Counted from the stretch's first letter, positions 1-8,066 are shown. The stretch: DNA of 11,265 nt from Enterobacteriaceae bacterium (GCA_022712475.1 JALAGK010000540.1:1-11265), one strand, 5' to 3'. A program made the numbers and translations. The notes: generated from the sequence alone by a model not told the origin.

Positions 1-121
1 AATTAAACTGTTAGTTCGTAATGAATTAACTGTTGTTCACTCTTGAGACTTGATATTCATTTTTCGTCTTTCGACGTTGAGATATCAGTTCCCCGAGTGC
101 CCACACAGATTGTCTGATAAA

Positions 122-134
122 TTGTTAAAGAGCA
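122..134 (-). promoter_or_regulatory. rrn antitermination boxA
   Basis: The minus strand reads TGCTCTTTAACAA, the canonical enterobacterial rrn boxA, which is bound as RNA by the NusB-NusE (S10) complex to protect rRNA transcription from Rho. It follows the boxB hairpin directly, as in E. coli rrn leaders. Confidence 0.95.
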
Positions 135-136
135 GT

Positions 137-163
137 GCGACACGGCGTTCCGCCTGCTGTCGC
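137..163 (-). promoter_or_regulatory. rrn antitermination boxB hairpin
   Basis: Minus-strand RNA can form a hairpin with arms GCGACA (158-163) and TGTCGC (137-142), with an inner GGCG/CGCC stem capped by GAA. It lies between P2 and boxA, where the boxB hairpin of rrn antitermination sites is found. Confidence 0.8.
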
Positions 164-173
164 GAGGTGGCGT

Positions 174-201
174 ATATTACGCTTTCCTCTTTCAGAGTCA
201 A
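174..201 (-). promoter_or_regulatory. rRNA promoter P2
   Basis: On the minus strand a TTGACT -35 element (196-201), a 16-bp spacer and a TAATAT -10 element (174-179) match the second, weaker and more constitutive promoter of E. coli rrn operons. The predicted start is near 167. It lies about 95 bp downstream of the P1 start, a spacing similar to that in E. coli. Confidence 0.88.
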
Positions 202-271
202 GTGATTATTTTCACTTTCCTCTGCCTGACGGGCCGGTTTGTAAGCCGTTGTGCCGTGTCAGTGGAGGCGC

Positions 272-299
272 ATTATAGGGAGTATTCAGACGCTGGCAA
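272..299 (-). promoter_or_regulatory. rRNA promoter P1
   Basis: On the minus strand a TTGCCA -35 element (294-299) is separated by 16 bp from a perfect TATAAT -10 element (272-277), followed by a GC-rich discriminator (GCGCC) and a predicted start at the A at about 263. The 16-bp spacer and the GC-rich discriminator are the hallmarks of stringently controlled, ppGpp/DksA-sensitive rrn P1 promoters. The A/T-containing sequence just upstream (about 302-325) occupies the UP-element position, but it is less purely A/T than the rrnB UP element of E. coli as I remember it. Confidence 0.92.
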
Positions 300-351
300 G
301 CGCTGATTTCAGAAATCTTAACTGACCGTCTTTTTTTTGCTCAAATGGTGA

Positions 352-1203
352 CTAAACATCCAGTTTTGCCAGTGAGTTAAAGCCATAACGTTGCAAAACT
401 GGCAGCAGTTGCGCCGTTTCACGGGTCAGTGCCATACAAAACGCACTGTTTTCATCAGCGGATAACCGTTGTGGCGCTTCGTTCTCAAGCAGCCATGCTG
501 TTCTGCGCGCAATCGCTGCGCCCGAGTCTACCAGGCGCGTTCCCTCAGGTAGTACCTGCATGAGTTCATCAGCCAGCAACGGAAAATGAGTACACCCAAG
601 CACCACAGTATCTGGCGGCTCCGGCATACGTAACCAGGGGCGCAATATTTTGCGTAGTTCGTCCAGCGGCACCTCAGCGCCGTGCAATTTTGCTTCTGCC
701 AGTTCCACCAGCTCAGCAGAGCCCAGCATTTCAATACGGCATTCGGCTGCAAAACGAGAGATAAGCTCGTGCGTATATGGGCGACGCACTGTAGCGCGCG
801 TTGCGAGCAGGCCAACGATGCCGTTTGCCGTCAAACGCGCTGCTGGCTTGATGGCGGGCACAACGCCAACGACCGGGAAATCAAACTTCTCACGCAAGGC
901 TGGCAGCGAGACGGTACTGGCCGTGTTACAGGCAATAATAGCCATCGCCATTGGATACTGACGGTGCACCGCGCCGACAATGTCCACCACGCGTTCAACG
1001 ATAAACGCTTCGCTCTTCTCCCCATAAGGGAAAGCGGCATTATCAAACGCATAGATATAGTGGAGATTGGGCAGAAGCTGGCGGACTTCGTCATACACGG
1101 AAAGCCCACCGACGCCGGAGTCAAATACCAGCACGGTGGGCTTTGCATCAGAAAGTGTAGCTGCCAGACAAGGTGTATTCCCGTCCTGCAGTTTGGTAGC
1201 CAT
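352..1203 (-). CDS. murI: Glutamate racemase MurI
   Basis: This enzyme converts L-glutamate to D-glutamate in the cytoplasm for peptidoglycan stem peptides. The 283-residue protein matches E. coli MurI (285 aa) nearly throughout, including the roughly 20-residue N-terminal extension typical of the enterobacterial enzyme, which is activated by UDP-MurNAc-L-Ala. Visible motifs are [10 protein letters not shown] (residues 26-35, with catalytic-region Asp28), ACNTAS with Cys92, and GCTHFPLL with Cys204; these are the two cysteines of the cofactor-independent two-base mechanism. The start codon lies 56 bp inside the 3' end of btuB, in another frame, and has only a weak purine-rich stretch (GAGA) upstream, so translation may be coupled to btuB. 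I see no terminator after the stop, and the rrn P1 promoter follows about 50 bp downstream. Confidence 0.98.
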   Translation of the reverse strand: MATKLQDGNTPCLAATLSDAKPTVLVFDSGVGGLSVYDEVRQLLPNLHYIYAFDNAAFPYGEKSEAFIVERVVDIVGAVHRQYPMAMAIIACNTASTVSLPALREKFDFPVVGVVPAIKPAARLTANGIVGLLATRATVRRPYTHELISRFAAECRIEMLGSAELVELAEAKLHGAEVPLDELRKILRPWLRMPEPPDTVVLGCTHFPLLADELMQVLPEGTRLVDSGAAIARRTAWLLENEAPQRLSADENSAFCMALTRETAQLLPVLQRYGFNSLAKLDV

Positions 1204-2983
1204 AAACTGTCTCGTAATCTTTGTCGAACATGTTGGCTATTTTACCACGAACGGTGAGATGCGAGGTGACTGGATATGACAGCGAAATATCCCATAAACT
1301 CACGCCGCCCATTTTAACGGTTTGGTAAGTGCTGAAATCAGTATCGTAGCGGGAGCCAAGATAGTGATACGTCAGACTCCAGTCGAGATCATACACCTGC
1401 CAGTCGAGCTGATATTTCACCTGCTGTTTGGCACGACGTAACAGCGGCTGGTCGGTGATACCGTTGCGGGCATCAACATAGTCGTAACCCATAGTGTGGG
1501 TCAGCGGGCCGGTATCAAAAGATGCCGTTGCCTCCACGCCTTTAATATTAGCTTTACCGACGTTGTAATAACGCATACGGGCACTGTCATAATCGATAAG
1601 ATTATCCACATTGTTGCGGTAGCCCGACAGGCGCCAGTTCACGCCCGCCGTTAAGCCTTCAAACGCGCCTTCCCATTGCTTGCTTTCTTCTGGATTGAGA
1701 TTCTGGTTACCGTATAAACCATAAATCTGACCAAGGTTTGGTGCTTTATAGGCCGTCCCATAAGAAGCGATGAAGCGATATCCCTCAAAAAATTCCCACG
1801 CCGCACTGCCCTGCCAGGTTGTATGCTGGCCAAACTGCGAGTTGTCATCGCTGCGGGCTGCACCTTCCAGGATAACATCGCCCAGCTTTTGCAGGCCGGT
1901 AAGATAGACACCCGTGTTACGCAGGTCGTAGCCGTTGCTCACATAGTTGGTGTTCGGTTCATTGCTCTGCTTCTGCCAGTCGATACCCGCGCCGATATTG
2001 CCGTGGCCGATATCAACGGAGTTCGCCCATTGCAGGTTGTACTGCTTGACTTCATCCAGCCTGGCTGATGAGTCATAACGCCCCAGGTGCGGATCGTAGT
2101 TGTAATCCTTGCTGTGGCTGTAGCTGGACAGCAGTTGTGAGTGGAAAATATCGTTACTGAAGCGCAAACCGGCGTCCCAGGTCTGGCTGTAGAGTTGGCG
2201 CGTATCCACCAGCACGCCTGGCATCCATGAGCTGCTATCATAGTTTGTCCGATTGTCATAACCATAACCGCGCACAAAGCCGCTCCACTGCTCGGAAAAA
2301 CGCTGCTCCAGCGCGCCGTATAGCGTCTTACTCATAAAGCCATCGCGGTCCGGCTGACGTAGCCCGCCGGTGTTGCCATCGGCCACCACATCAACGCCTC
2401 GGGTATATGTATAATCCCCAGCCAGCGTCACGCGCGTGCTGTCGCCCAGAGTTTGCTGCGTGCTGGCACCGTAATTTTGATAGCCATGCGACCCAACACC
2501 AGCATTGAGCGTCGTGCCGTCTTTATCACGCGTAGTGATAATGTTAACCACGCCGCCAATAGCATCAGAGCCATAAATCGCCGAACGTGGTCCACGGATA
2601 TATTCAATACGTTGCACCAGAGAAAGCGGAAACTGGCTTAAATCCGATGACCCGCTGACGCCCGCCTGATTAAGGCGAATGCCATCCACCAGAATCAGCA
2701 CATGACTGGAATTTGTCCCACGCACAAATAATGACGACTGCTGTCCCATGCCACCACTTTGCGCAATATCCACGCCAGGCAAACGGCGCATCACATCAAT
2801 CACGGTCGCTGACTGCCAACGATCAATATCCTGACGCGTCACTACGCTCACTGGTGCAAGCACGGTATTCGCTGGTTGCTCAAATCGATTTGCTGTTACT
2901 ACCATGGAATTGGCGCTATCCTGCGCCCATACAGAAAATGCCGCGACGGAAAGCCCCGTCAGCAGCGATGTTTTTGTAATCAT
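1148..2983 (-). CDS. btuB: TonB-dependent outer-membrane vitamin B12 receptor BtuB
   Basis: The outer-membrane transporter for cobalamin (and, in E. coli, a receptor for phages and colicins) is driven by TonB-ExbBD. I chose the ATG at 2981-2983 (611 aa; E. coli has 614), not the ATG 15 bp upstream at 2998. The downstream start gives the E. coli-like N-terminus [10 protein letters not shown] and a 20-residue signal peptide ending in VWA before QD. The TonB box (SMVVTA) lies near mature residues 6-11. The plug domain follows ([54 protein letters not shown]), then a 22-strand barrel ending in a terminal phenylalanine (GSYTF) that fits the BAM recognition signal. Relative to E. coli the region before the TonB box is one residue shorter and some extracellular loops differ (for example [10 protein letters not shown]). 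Expression is expected to fall when adenosylcobalamin binds the leader. Confidence 0.98.
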   Translation of the reverse strand: MITKTSLLTGLSVAAFSVWAQDSANSMVVTANRFEQPANTVLAPVSVVTRQDIDRWQSATVIDVMRRLPGVDIAQSGGMGQQSSLFVRGTNSSHVLILVDGIRLNQAGVSGSSDLSQFPLSLVQRIEYIRGPRSAIYGSDAIGGVVNIITTRDKDGTTLNAGVGSHGYQNYGASTQQTLGDSTRVTLAGDYTYTRGVDVVADGNTGGLRQPDRDGFMSKTLYGALEQRFSEQWSGFVRGYGYDNRTNYDSSSWMPGVLVDTRQLYSQTWDAGLRFSNDIFHSQLLSSYSHSKDYNYDPHLGRYDSSARLDEVKQYNLQWANSVDIGHGNIGAGIDWQKQSNEPNTNYVSNGYDLRNTGVYLTGLQKLGDVILEGAARSDDNSQFGQHTTWQGSAAWEFFEGYRFIASYGTAYKAPNLGQIYGLYGNQNLNPEESKQWEGAFEGLTAGVNWRLSGYRNNVDNLIDYDSARMRYYNVGKANIKGVEATASFDTGPLTHTMGYDYVDARNGITDQPLLRRAKQQVKYQLDWQVYDLDWSLTYHYLGSRYDTDFSTYQTVKMGGVSLWDISLSYPVTSHLTVRGKIANMFDKDYETVYGYQTAGREYTLSGSYTF

Positions 2984-2990
2984 TGTTAAA

Positions 2991-3014
2991 GCATCCACAC
3001 TCTACAAAGGATGC
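2991..3014 (-). promoter_or_regulatory. SD-sequestering hairpin at btuB start
   Basis: Minus-strand RNA can pair GCATCC (3009-3014) with GGATGC (2991-2996) across a 12-nt loop. The second arm carries the GGA that serves as Shine-Dalgarno for the ATG at 2983, about 10 nt away. This is the expression platform of the cobalamin riboswitch: in the B12-bound state the hairpin blocks ribosome entry. It also supports choosing 2983 as the start. Confidence 0.8.
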
Positions 3015-3063
3015 CGCAGGTCTCACCCATAGCACGCGATGATGAAACCTATTGCGACGTGAT

Positions 3064-3214
3064 TCCGGCAGGTCTTCGGGCTTGGAGACGATTAGAGGAT
3101 GATGACTTCCCACAGTACTCAGCAGTGTCTGCTCATCCCGTCATAAATTCCTTACCGCTGCGCGTCAGCCCCAGAATTACACTGGGTTCCCTTTTCACTC
3201 GTACAGAGACCGGT
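3064..3214 (-). promoter_or_regulatory. Cobalamin (B12) riboswitch aptamer of btuB
   Basis: The btuB leader has the conserved AdoCbl aptamer elements in order on the minus strand. CCGG (3210-3213) starts the closing P1 stem. The AAAGGGAA...CAGTG segment follows (about 3177-3194), then CTGACGCGCAGCGGTAAGG (3150-3168) and CAGACACTG (about 3122-3130). The B12 box is GCCCGAAGACCTGCC (3067-3081), closed by CCGG (3065-3068). The order and wording match the E. coli btuB riboswitch as I remember it. Ligand binding represses btuB expression, mainly by hiding the ribosome-binding site. Confidence 0.95.
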
Positions 3215-3220
3215 GTGCGC

Positions 3221-3250
3221 ATGCTACAGGCAGCAATGTATAGATGTCCA
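3221..3250 (-). promoter_or_regulatory. Predicted btuB promoter
   Basis: On the minus strand TGGACA (3245-3250, 5/6 match to TTGACA) is followed after 18 bp by TAGCAT (3221-3226, 4/6 match to TATAAT). Initiation would be near 3213-3216, right at the riboswitch 5' edge, giving a leader of about 230 nt; the E. coli btuB leader is about 240 nt. The -10 is weak, so the assignment rests partly on geometry. Confidence 0.6.
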
Positions 3251-3284
3251 GACTTCCACTGACGACAGAAACGGCATTCCGGGC

Positions 3285-3312
3285 TGGACATCACAGCGCT
3301 ATTCCCTACAAT
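3285..3312 (+). promoter_or_regulatory. Predicted trmA promoter
   Basis: TGGACA (3285-3290, 5/6 to consensus) and TACAAT (3307-3312, 5/6) are separated by 16 bp and followed by a very GC-rich discriminator (CCCCCGCG). The short spacer and GC-rich discriminator resemble stable-RNA promoters. This fits the reported growth-rate and stringent control of E. coli trmA. It lies about 30 bp upstream of the trmA start and is divergent from the btuB promoter. Confidence 0.75.
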
Positions 3313-3344
3313 CCCCCGCGTATTTTCATCACCTGGAGCGAACA

Positions 3345-4445
3345 ATGACGCCCGAACATCTACCGACCGAACGGTACGACGCACAGCTGGCGGAAAAGGT
3401 CATCCGTCTGCAAAGCCTGATGGCCCCCTTTTCCCCACTAGTTCCGGAAGTGTTTCGCTCTGCGCCTACGCATTACCGTATGCGGGCCGAATTTCGTCTG
3501 TGGCACGACGGCGACGATCTGTACCACATTATCTTCGAGAGCCAGACGCGCCAGCGCATCCGTGTGGACAGCTTCCCGGCAGCCAGCGCGCTGATTAACG
3601 AGCTGATGAGCGAAATGCTCACGGCCGTGCGCGATAACCCGGTCCTGCGCCACAAGCTCTTTCAGATTGACTATCTGACGACGCAAAGCAACCAGGCCAT
3701 TGTGACGCTGCTCTACCACCGTGCGCTGGGCGACGACTGGAAGACGCAAGCCGGTATGCTGCGCGATCAGCTGCGGGCGAAAGGCTTCAATGTGCATCTT
3801 ATTGGCCGAGCCACTAAAACCAAGATTGAGCTGGACCAGGACTTTATTGACGAACGTCTGCCGGTTGGTGGACGAGAGATGATTTATCGCCAGGTGGAAA
3901 ACAGCTTCACCCAGCCGAATGCAGCCATGAACATCCAGATGCTGGAATGGGCGCTTGAAGTCACGCAAGGCTCAGAAGGCGATTTGCTTGAGCTGTACTG
4001 TGGCAACGGTAACTTCTCGCTGGCGCTGGCACGCAATTTCAGGCGCGTTCTGGCAACCGAAATCGCCAAACCGTCGGTAGCTGCTGCGCAGTACAACATT
4101 GCGGCCAACCACATTGATAATGTGCAGATTATCCGTATGTCGGCAGAAGAGTTTACCCAGGCAATGAACGGCATACGCGAATTTAACCGCCTCAAAGGCA
4201 TCGACCTGAAGAGCTATGAGTGCAACACCATTTTCGTTGATCCGCCACGCAGCGGCCTGGACAGCGAAACGGAAAAAATGGTGCAAGGTTACGAGCGCAT
4301 TCTCTATATCTCGTGCAACCCTGAAACACTATGCAAAAACCTGGAAACGCTCTCGCAAACCCACCGCGTGGAAAGACTGGCGCTGTTCGATCAGTTTCCA
4401 TATACCCACCACATGGAATGCGGTGTACTGCTGGTGCGCAAATAA
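3345..4445 (+). CDS. trmA: tRNA (uracil-5-)-methyltransferase TrmA
   Basis: This SAM-dependent enzyme makes 5-methyluridine at position 54 of the T-loop in tRNAs (and U341 of tmRNA in E. coli). The ATG at 3345 gives 366 residues, the same length as E. coli TrmA, and has a GGAG Shine-Dalgarno at 3335-3338, 6 nt away. The open frame extends upstream to 3213, but that extension would run through the promoter and riboswitch region. Visible features are the SAM-binding [16 protein letters not shown] segment, [21 protein letters not shown] with nucleophile Cys324, and the C-terminal HHMECG with Glu358, the general base in this family. There is no 4Fe-4S cluster motif, which separates it from RlmC/RlmD. 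It stands alone as a transcript ending at paired hairpin terminators. Confidence 0.98.
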   Translation: MTPEHLPTERYDAQLAEKVIRLQSLMAPFSPLVPEVFRSAPTHYRMRAEFRLWHDGDDLYHIIFESQTRQRIRVDSFPAASALINELMSEMLTAVRDNPVLRHKLFQIDYLTTQSNQAIVTLLYHRALGDDWKTQAGMLRDQLRAKGFNVHLIGRATKTKIELDQDFIDERLPVGGREMIYRQVENSFTQPNAAMNIQMLEWALEVTQGSEGDLLELYCGNGNFSLALARNFRRVLATEIAKPSVAAAQYNIAANHIDNVQIIRMSAEEFTQAMNGIREFNRLKGIDLKSYECNTIFVDPPRSGLDSETEKMVQGYERILYISCNPETLCKNLETLSQTHRVERLALFDQFPYTHHMECGVLLVRK

Positions 4446-4446
4446 A

Positions 4447-4475
4447 AAAGCCACCGTTCAAAGGTGGCTTTGTCG
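4447..4475 (+). terminator. Rho-independent terminator of trmA (first hairpin)
   Basis: Arms AAAGCCACC (4447-4455) and GGTGGCTTT (4463-4471) flank a 7-nt loop, starting 2 bp after the trmA stop. The downstream T-run is short (TTT then G), so it probably works together with the second hairpin just downstream. Confidence 0.7.
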
Positions 4476-4477
4476 AT

Positions 4478-4503
4478 AAAAAAGGCGCAGCAGCGCCTTT
4501 TTT
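4478..4503. terminator. Bidirectional terminator between trmA and yijD
   Basis: A GGCGC/GCGCC stem (4484-4488 with 4493-4497) with a 4-nt loop is flanked by six A residues on the left and six T residues on the right. It can therefore terminate trmA transcription on the plus strand and fabR-yijD transcription on the minus strand. It reaches the yijD stop codon (4502-4504). Confidence 0.9.
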
Positions 4504-4855
4504 ATTCTGCAGCTTTACATGCGCGAATTTTGTAACCAATCCAGAAAACCATGACGACCGACAACACCGCGGGCAGGAAGTTAGAGCCTATTTCCGGATA
4601 TTCGGCGCGCACAACGGCACTGTAAATCAGTATTCCCAGCACAAAGCAGGCGGCGGCAATGCCCGGCAGGCCTTCAGGCATCATGCTGTCCTGATAACGT
4701 TGATGCAGACACCAGGCTGCCAACGCCAGTGAAATAATCGGGAAAACAGAAAACGGCACTATCGAGCTAAAAAGCGCAGTACAGGTGCCGTTAACAGACA
4801 AACCTGCGATAAATGCCAACAAGAGCGTTTTCTTTTCCAGTACGGTTTCTTTCAT
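4502..4855 (-). CDS. yijD: Inner-membrane protein YijD (DUF1422 family)
   Basis: A 117-residue hydrophobic protein close to E. coli YijD (119 aa), of unknown function. Four likely membrane segments can be read at about residues 11-32, 34-50, 64-82 and 92-109. Short charged loops ([16 protein letters not shown]) and a basic C-terminus (KIRACKAAE) lie between and after them. Its ATG overlaps the fabR stop in an ATGA arrangement (4852-4855), with AAGGA at 4862-4866 inside the fabR 3' end as ribosome-binding site. Translation coupling to fabR is therefore likely. The conserved fabR-yijD pairing suggests a membrane-related role, but this is inference. Confidence 0.95.
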   Translation of the reverse strand: MKETVLEKKTLLLAFIAGLSVNGTCTALFSSIVPFSVFPIISLALAAWCLHQRYQDSMMPEGLPGIAAACFVLGILIYSAVVRAEYPEIGSNFLPAVLSVVMVFWIGYKIRACKAAE

Positions 4856-5508
4856 GACTCTTCCTTTGTGTGAACGGAGTGATGTCCCGCAGCCATCTTT
4901 TCCTGCTCGCGGCGATACCAGTAGTAGGCACCTTTTGAAATCATACGAAGTTGTAACACCAACCGCTCTTCAAGCTGTTGACGCTGCTCAAGGCTGACAT
5001 CCAGCGCCTCGGCGCCGGCGTTAAACACAATCGTCACCATTGCCTCGGCCTGTGCCTCAGTGAAGCTGCGCGGCATATGGTTTTCCAGCTCGAGATAGTC
5101 GGTCAGCTCGGCAATAAAATGCTGAATTTCGCGCGCAACAGCGGCACGGAATGCGGCAGATGTCCCGGAACGTTCGCGCAGCAACAGGCGAAAAGCATTC
5201 GGGTTATTGCCAATGAACTCCATAAATGTCGACACAGAGGTGCGAATAACACTACCGCCTTTGGCAATACGCTGGCGCGCCTGGCGCATTAACTGGCGCA
5301 GCATCAGGCCGCTTTCATCCACCATCGTCAGCCCAAGCTCATCGACATCGCGAAAATGCCGGTAAAACGATGTTGGGGCGATCCCCGCCTCACGCGCAAC
5401 CTCACGTAAACTCAGGCTGGCGAAACTGCGTTCAGCACTTAGCTGACTAAATGCGGCCTCGACGAGTGAACGCCGCGTGCGCTCTTTCTGTTGTGCTCTA
5501 ACACCCAT
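4852..5508 (-). CDS. fabR: TetR-family repressor of unsaturated fatty-acid synthesis FabR
   Basis: FabR represses fabB and fabA in response to the saturated/unsaturated acyl composition of the cell. Starting at the ATG at 5506-5508 ([10 protein letters not shown]) gives 218 residues, nearly identical to E. coli FabR over the first 200. The TetR helix-turn-helix is at about residues 33-52 ([20 protein letters not shown]), and the C-terminal ligand and dimer domain follows. The open frame extends to 5631, but that extension (MRFSPYRDH...) does not resemble the family and spans a good promoter, so I excluded it. The last 15 or so residues ([15 protein letters not shown]) differ from E. coli. It is cotranscribed with yijD, which overlaps it by 4 bp, and is divergent from sthA. 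Confidence 0.96.
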   Translation of the reverse strand: MGVRAQQKERTRRSLVEAAFSQLSAERSFASLSLREVAREAGIAPTSFYRHFRDVDELGLTMVDESGLMLRQLMRQARQRIAKGGSVIRTSVSTFMEFIGNNPNAFRLLLRERSGTSAAFRAAVAREIQHFIAELTDYLELENHMPRSFTEAQAEAMVTIVFNAGAEALDVSLEQRQQLEERLVLQLRMISKGAYYWYRREQEKMAAGHHSVHTKEES

Positions 5509-5542
5509 CACGATGCCTGAATCCTTCCTCTGTTTGCAGGGA

Positions 5543-5551
5543 ACTATATCA
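5543..5551 (-). promoter_or_regulatory. Predicted fabR promoter (extended -10)
   Basis: The minus strand reads TGATATAGT, an extended -10 (TGn followed by TATAGT, 5/6 to consensus), with no good -35 at the usual distance. A start near 5536 would leave a leader of about 28 nt containing the purine-rich AGGAAGGA before the ATG at 5508. This supports the short FabR start. Confidence 0.55.
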
Positions 5552-5707
5552 GAGAATAAAACGCCCTGGGTCATTAAGGATTGTGAATGATTGTTTACGG
5601 GAGCGTGGTCGCGGTAAGGTGAAAAACGCACAATTAGAATTGGGACCGTAGCGCGTTGATGTTACCATTCTGTTGATTTTATGTATAAGAAACAGGTAAT
5701 CCCTACC

Positions 5708-7108
5708 ATGTCTCATTCTTACGATTATGATGCAATAGTAATAGGCTCAGGTCCCGGCGGCGAAGGCGCTGCGATGGGCCTGGTGAAACAGGGAGCCCGG
5801 GTAGCCGTTATTGAGCGCTACCATAACGTGGGTGGTGGTTGTACCCACTGGGGCACCATCCCGTCAAAAGCGCTGCGCCACGCCGTCAGCCGCATTATCG
5901 AATTCAATCAAAATCCGTTATACAGCGACCACACCCGCCTCCTGCGCTCTTCTTTTGCCGATATCCTGCGCCATACCGATAGCGTTATCAGCCAGCAAAC
6001 TAATATGCGTCAGGGGTTTTATGAGCGTAACCGCTGTGAAATCCTGCAGGGAAACGCCCGCTTTGTTGACGAGCACACCATTGAGCTTGAGTGCCACGAC
6101 GGCACCGTGGAGACGTTGAGCGCTGAGAAATTTGTTATCGCCTGCGGCTCGCGACCTTACCATCCGGTAGATGTGGACTTTACCCATCCACGTATTTATG
6201 ACAGCGACTCCATTCTCAGCCTGCATCACGAACCCAAGCACGTCATTATCTATGGCGCCGGGGTGATTGGCTGCGAATATGCGTCGATTTTTCGCGGAAT
6301 GAGCGTCAAAGTTGACCTCATCAACACTCGCGATCGTCTGCTGGCGTTTCTCGACCAGGAGATGTCTGATTCGCTGTCTTACCACTTCTGGAACAGCGGC
6401 GTGGTCATTCGCCACAACGAAGAATACGAGAAGATTGAAGGCACCCACGACGGCGTGATTGTGCATATGAAATCAGGCAAAAAGGTAAAAGCCGACTGCC
6501 TGCTTTACGCCAACGGCCGCACGGGTAACACCGACTCGCTGGCGCTGGAAAATATCGGTCTGGACGTCGACAGCCGTGGCCAGCTTAAAGTCAACAGCAT
6601 GTATCAGACCGCCCTGCCGCACATCTGGGCAGTGGGCGATGTCATTGGCTACCCGAGTCTGGCGTCTGCAGCGTACGATCAGGGCCGTATTGCCGCGCAG
6701 GCAATGATCAAAGGCGAAGCGACCGCCCATCTGGTGGAAGATATTCCGACGGGCATCTACACCATTCCGGAAATCAGCTCCGTAGGCAAAACGGAACAGC
6801 AGCTGACAGCAATGAAAGTGCCGTACGAAGTGGGCCGTGCGCAGTTCAAACACCTGGCCCGTGCGCAAATTGTCGGAATGAATGTCGGTACGCTGAAGAT
6901 CCTGTTTCATCGCGAAACCAAAGAGATTCTGGGGATCCATTGCTTTGGCGAGCGCGCGGCCGAAATTATTCACATCGGCCAGGCGATAATGGAGCAGAAA
7001 GGCGGTGGCAACACCATTGAGTACTTCGTTAACACCACCTTTAACTACCCGACAATGGCAGAAGCTTATCGGGTAGCGGCACTGAATGGCTTAAACCGCC
7101 TGTTTTAA
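5708..7108 (+). CDS. sthA: Soluble pyridine nucleotide transhydrogenase SthA (UdhA)
   Basis: A cytoplasmic FAD flavoprotein that transfers hydride between NADPH and NAD+, in vivo mainly draining excess NADPH. The ATG at 5708 gives 466 residues, the E. coli length, with an AGG at 5694-5696. An in-frame ATG at 5681 would add nine residues (MYKKQVIPT) not present in the family. Visible features are the N-terminal FAD fold GSGPGGEG (residues 13-20) and [15 protein letters not shown]. The latter has only one of the two redox cysteines of lipoamide dehydrogenases, as expected for SthA. The NAD(P) fold [13 protein letters not shown], the FAD motif [15 protein letters not shown] and a C-terminal dimerisation domain ending NGLNRLF follow. 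Its 3' end overlaps oxyR by 18 bp on the opposite strand. Confidence 0.98.
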   Translation: MSHSYDYDAIVIGSGPGGEGAAMGLVKQGARVAVIERYHNVGGGCTHWGTIPSKALRHAVSRIIEFNQNPLYSDHTRLLRSSFADILRHTDSVISQQTNMRQGFYERNRCEILQGNARFVDEHTIELECHDGTVETLSAEKFVIACGSRPYHPVDVDFTHPRIYDSDSILSLHHEPKHVIIYGAGVIGCEYASIFRGMSVKVDLINTRDRLLAFLDQEMSDSLSYHFWNSGVVIRHNEEYEKIEGTHDGVIVHMKSGKKVKADCLLYANGRTGNTDSLALENIGLDVDSRGQLKVNSMYQTALPHIWAVGDVIGYPSLASAAYDQGRIAAQAMIKGEATAHLVEDIPTGIYTIPEISSVGKTEQQLTAMKVPYEVGRAQFKHLARAQIVGMNVGTLKILFHRETKEILGIHCFGERAAEIIHIGQAIMEQKGGGNTIEYFVNTTFNYPTMAEAYRVAALNGLNRLF

Positions 7109-8008
7109 CGTGCGTTCAAAATGGCCATCCATTTGAGTACGGATGGCCTCTGCAAGCTGCTCATAACGGCTACGCAACGGTGAACCCGGACGGTATACCA
7201 GCCCAATAGTACGACGCGGCTCCGGCTTATAGCACGGCAGGTAGACGACACCGTCGCGCTGACGCTCCGGCGGCACAGCCAGTGCTGGCAGCAGCGTAAT
7301 ACCGCTGCCTGCCGCCACCATATTGCGCAGCGTCTCAAGACTGGTAGCACGAAAATGCGTGTCTTCATCCGCCCCGGCTTCAAAACAAAAACCCATTGCC
7401 TGGTCACGCAGGCAGTGGCCGTCTTCCAGCATCAGCAGCTTTTCACCGGCGAGATCCGACATTGGCACGCGATCGCGGTTTACCCACGGGTGATTTTCAT
7501 AAATGGCCAGCAGCATCGGCTCATCAAATAACGGCACTTCAATGAAAGACTCGCTCTCTTTTACCAGCGCCAGAATCGCGCAGTCGAGCTTGCCGCTGTC
7601 AAGCTGTGCCAGCAGCTGATGGGTCTGCGCTTCGTGCAGATACATTTCGAGCTTGGGGAAAGACTGGTGCAGCATCGGGATAATTTGCGGCAGCAGGTAC
7701 GGACCCACGGTAGGAATAAGGCCAATATGCAGCGGCCCGGACATGGTTTCGCCCTGCTGGCTGGCCATCTCTTTAAGCACTTTCACTTCACGCAGCACAG
7801 TACGCGCCTGGTCAACGAGCAACAGCCCGGCCTGAGTAAAAAGCACCTTACGGCTGGTACGCTCAAGCAACATCACGCCCAGCTCATCTTCCAGTTTGCG
7901 GATTTGCCCGCTCAGGGTTGGCTGGCTGACATGACAGGAGTCCGCCGCACGACGAAAATGGCGGTGCTCGGCAAGCGCCACCAGGTATTCAAGGTCACGA
8001 ATATTCAT
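7091..8008 (-). CDS. oxyR: LysR-family hydrogen peroxide sensor OxyR
   Basis: This transcription factor is activated by peroxide through a Cys199-Cys208 disulfide and switches on katG, ahpCF, dps, gor, grxA and the OxyS RNA. The protein is 305 residues, the E. coli length, and nearly identical to it. The LysR helix-turn-helix occupies about residues 18-40 ([23 protein letters not shown]). Both redox cysteines are present: LEDGHC199L and MGFC208F. The ATG at 8006-8008 has a strong GGAGG Shine-Dalgarno (8016-8020), 7 nt away. The upstream OxyR operator overlaps its own promoter, which fits the known negative autoregulation. It is convergent with sthA and divergent from oxyS. Confidence 0.99.
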   Translation of the reverse strand: MNIRDLEYLVALAEHRHFRRAADSCHVSQPTLSGQIRKLEDELGVMLLERTSRKVLFTQAGLLLVDQARTVLREVKVLKEMASQQGETMSGPLHIGLIPTVGPYLLPQIIPMLHQSFPKLEMYLHEAQTHQLLAQLDSGKLDCAILALVKESESFIEVPLFDEPMLLAIYENHPWVNRDRVPMSDLAGEKLLMLEDGHCLRDQAMGFCFEAGADEDTHFRATSLETLRNMVAAGSGITLLPALAVPPERQRDGVVYLPCYKPEPRRTIGLVYRPGSPLRSRYEQLAEAIRTQMDGHFERTLKQAV

Positions 8009-8029
8009 TACTCATCCTCCGCCGCCACG

Positions 8030-8066
8030 ATAGTTCATGGCGATAGATAGCATAGCAACCAACGAT
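8030..8066. promoter_or_regulatory. OxyR operator (oxyR-oxyS intergenic)
   Basis: Four tetranucleotide contacts with exact 7-bp spacing fit the OxyR tetramer motif ATAG-n7-CTAT-n7-ATAG-n7-CTAT: ATAG (8030-8033), CGAT (8041-8044), ATAG (8052-8055) and CGAT (8063-8066). Both CTAT positions read CGAT. The site lies immediately upstream of the oxyS -35 and over the oxyR start region, fitting activation of oxyS and repression of oxyR. Confidence 0.85.

Larger units (their letters stand above)
1..263 (-). promoter_or_regulatory. rRNA operon leader (upstream of 16S rRNA)
   Basis: This is the transcribed spacer between the rRNA promoters and the 16S gene, read leftwards. It closely matches, from memory, the E. 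coli rrnB leader: the boxA core, the stretch ending in GTGTGGGCACTC (about 104-115), a GNRA-capped hairpin (CGTC-GAAA-GACG on the minus strand, 65-76) enclosed by a longer TGATAT/ATATCA stem (51-56 with 82-87), and the sequence running to TTTAATT at the window edge. In E. coli the mature 16S 5' end lies roughly 20-25 nt beyond that point, so no rRNA gene lies inside this window. The leader normally supports antitermination and early 30S assembly. The neighbour murI is also upstream of rrnB in E. coli, which suggests this is the rrnB equivalent. Confidence 0.93.

Noticed and set aside
331..338. T8 run at the end of murI as a terminator
   Set aside because: The T-run is on the plus strand, opposite to murI transcription, and has no adjoining hairpin.
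682..1257. A 191-codon open frame on the plus strand opposite murI
   Set aside because: It lies entirely antisense to murI and the end of btuB, has no recognisable domain or ribosome-binding site, and is explained by the codon use of murI.
2984..2998. Five-codon N-terminal extension of btuB (MDALT)
   Set aside because: The extension falls in the riboswitch SD hairpin and would displace the signal peptide. The ATG at 2983 matches the E. coli start.
3213..3344. 44-codon N-terminal extension of trmA
   Set aside because: It runs through the divergent promoter region, while the ATG at 3345 has a GGAG and gives exactly the family length.
3133..3384. An 83-codon minus-strand open frame over the btuB leader
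   Set aside because: It crosses the riboswitch aptamer and both promoters. The RNA structure explains the sequence conservation better than a peptide would.
5509..5631. 41-codon N-terminal extension of fabR
   Set aside because: It covers an extended -10 promoter and has no TetR-family similarity; the protein aligns from MGVRAQQ.
5631..5642. CAATT-AG-AATTG palindrome in the fabR-sthA gap as a possible FabR site
   Set aside because: It does not resemble the known FabR operator at fabA/fabB, and short A/T palindromes are common by chance. I could not find a convincing sthA promoter in this gap either.
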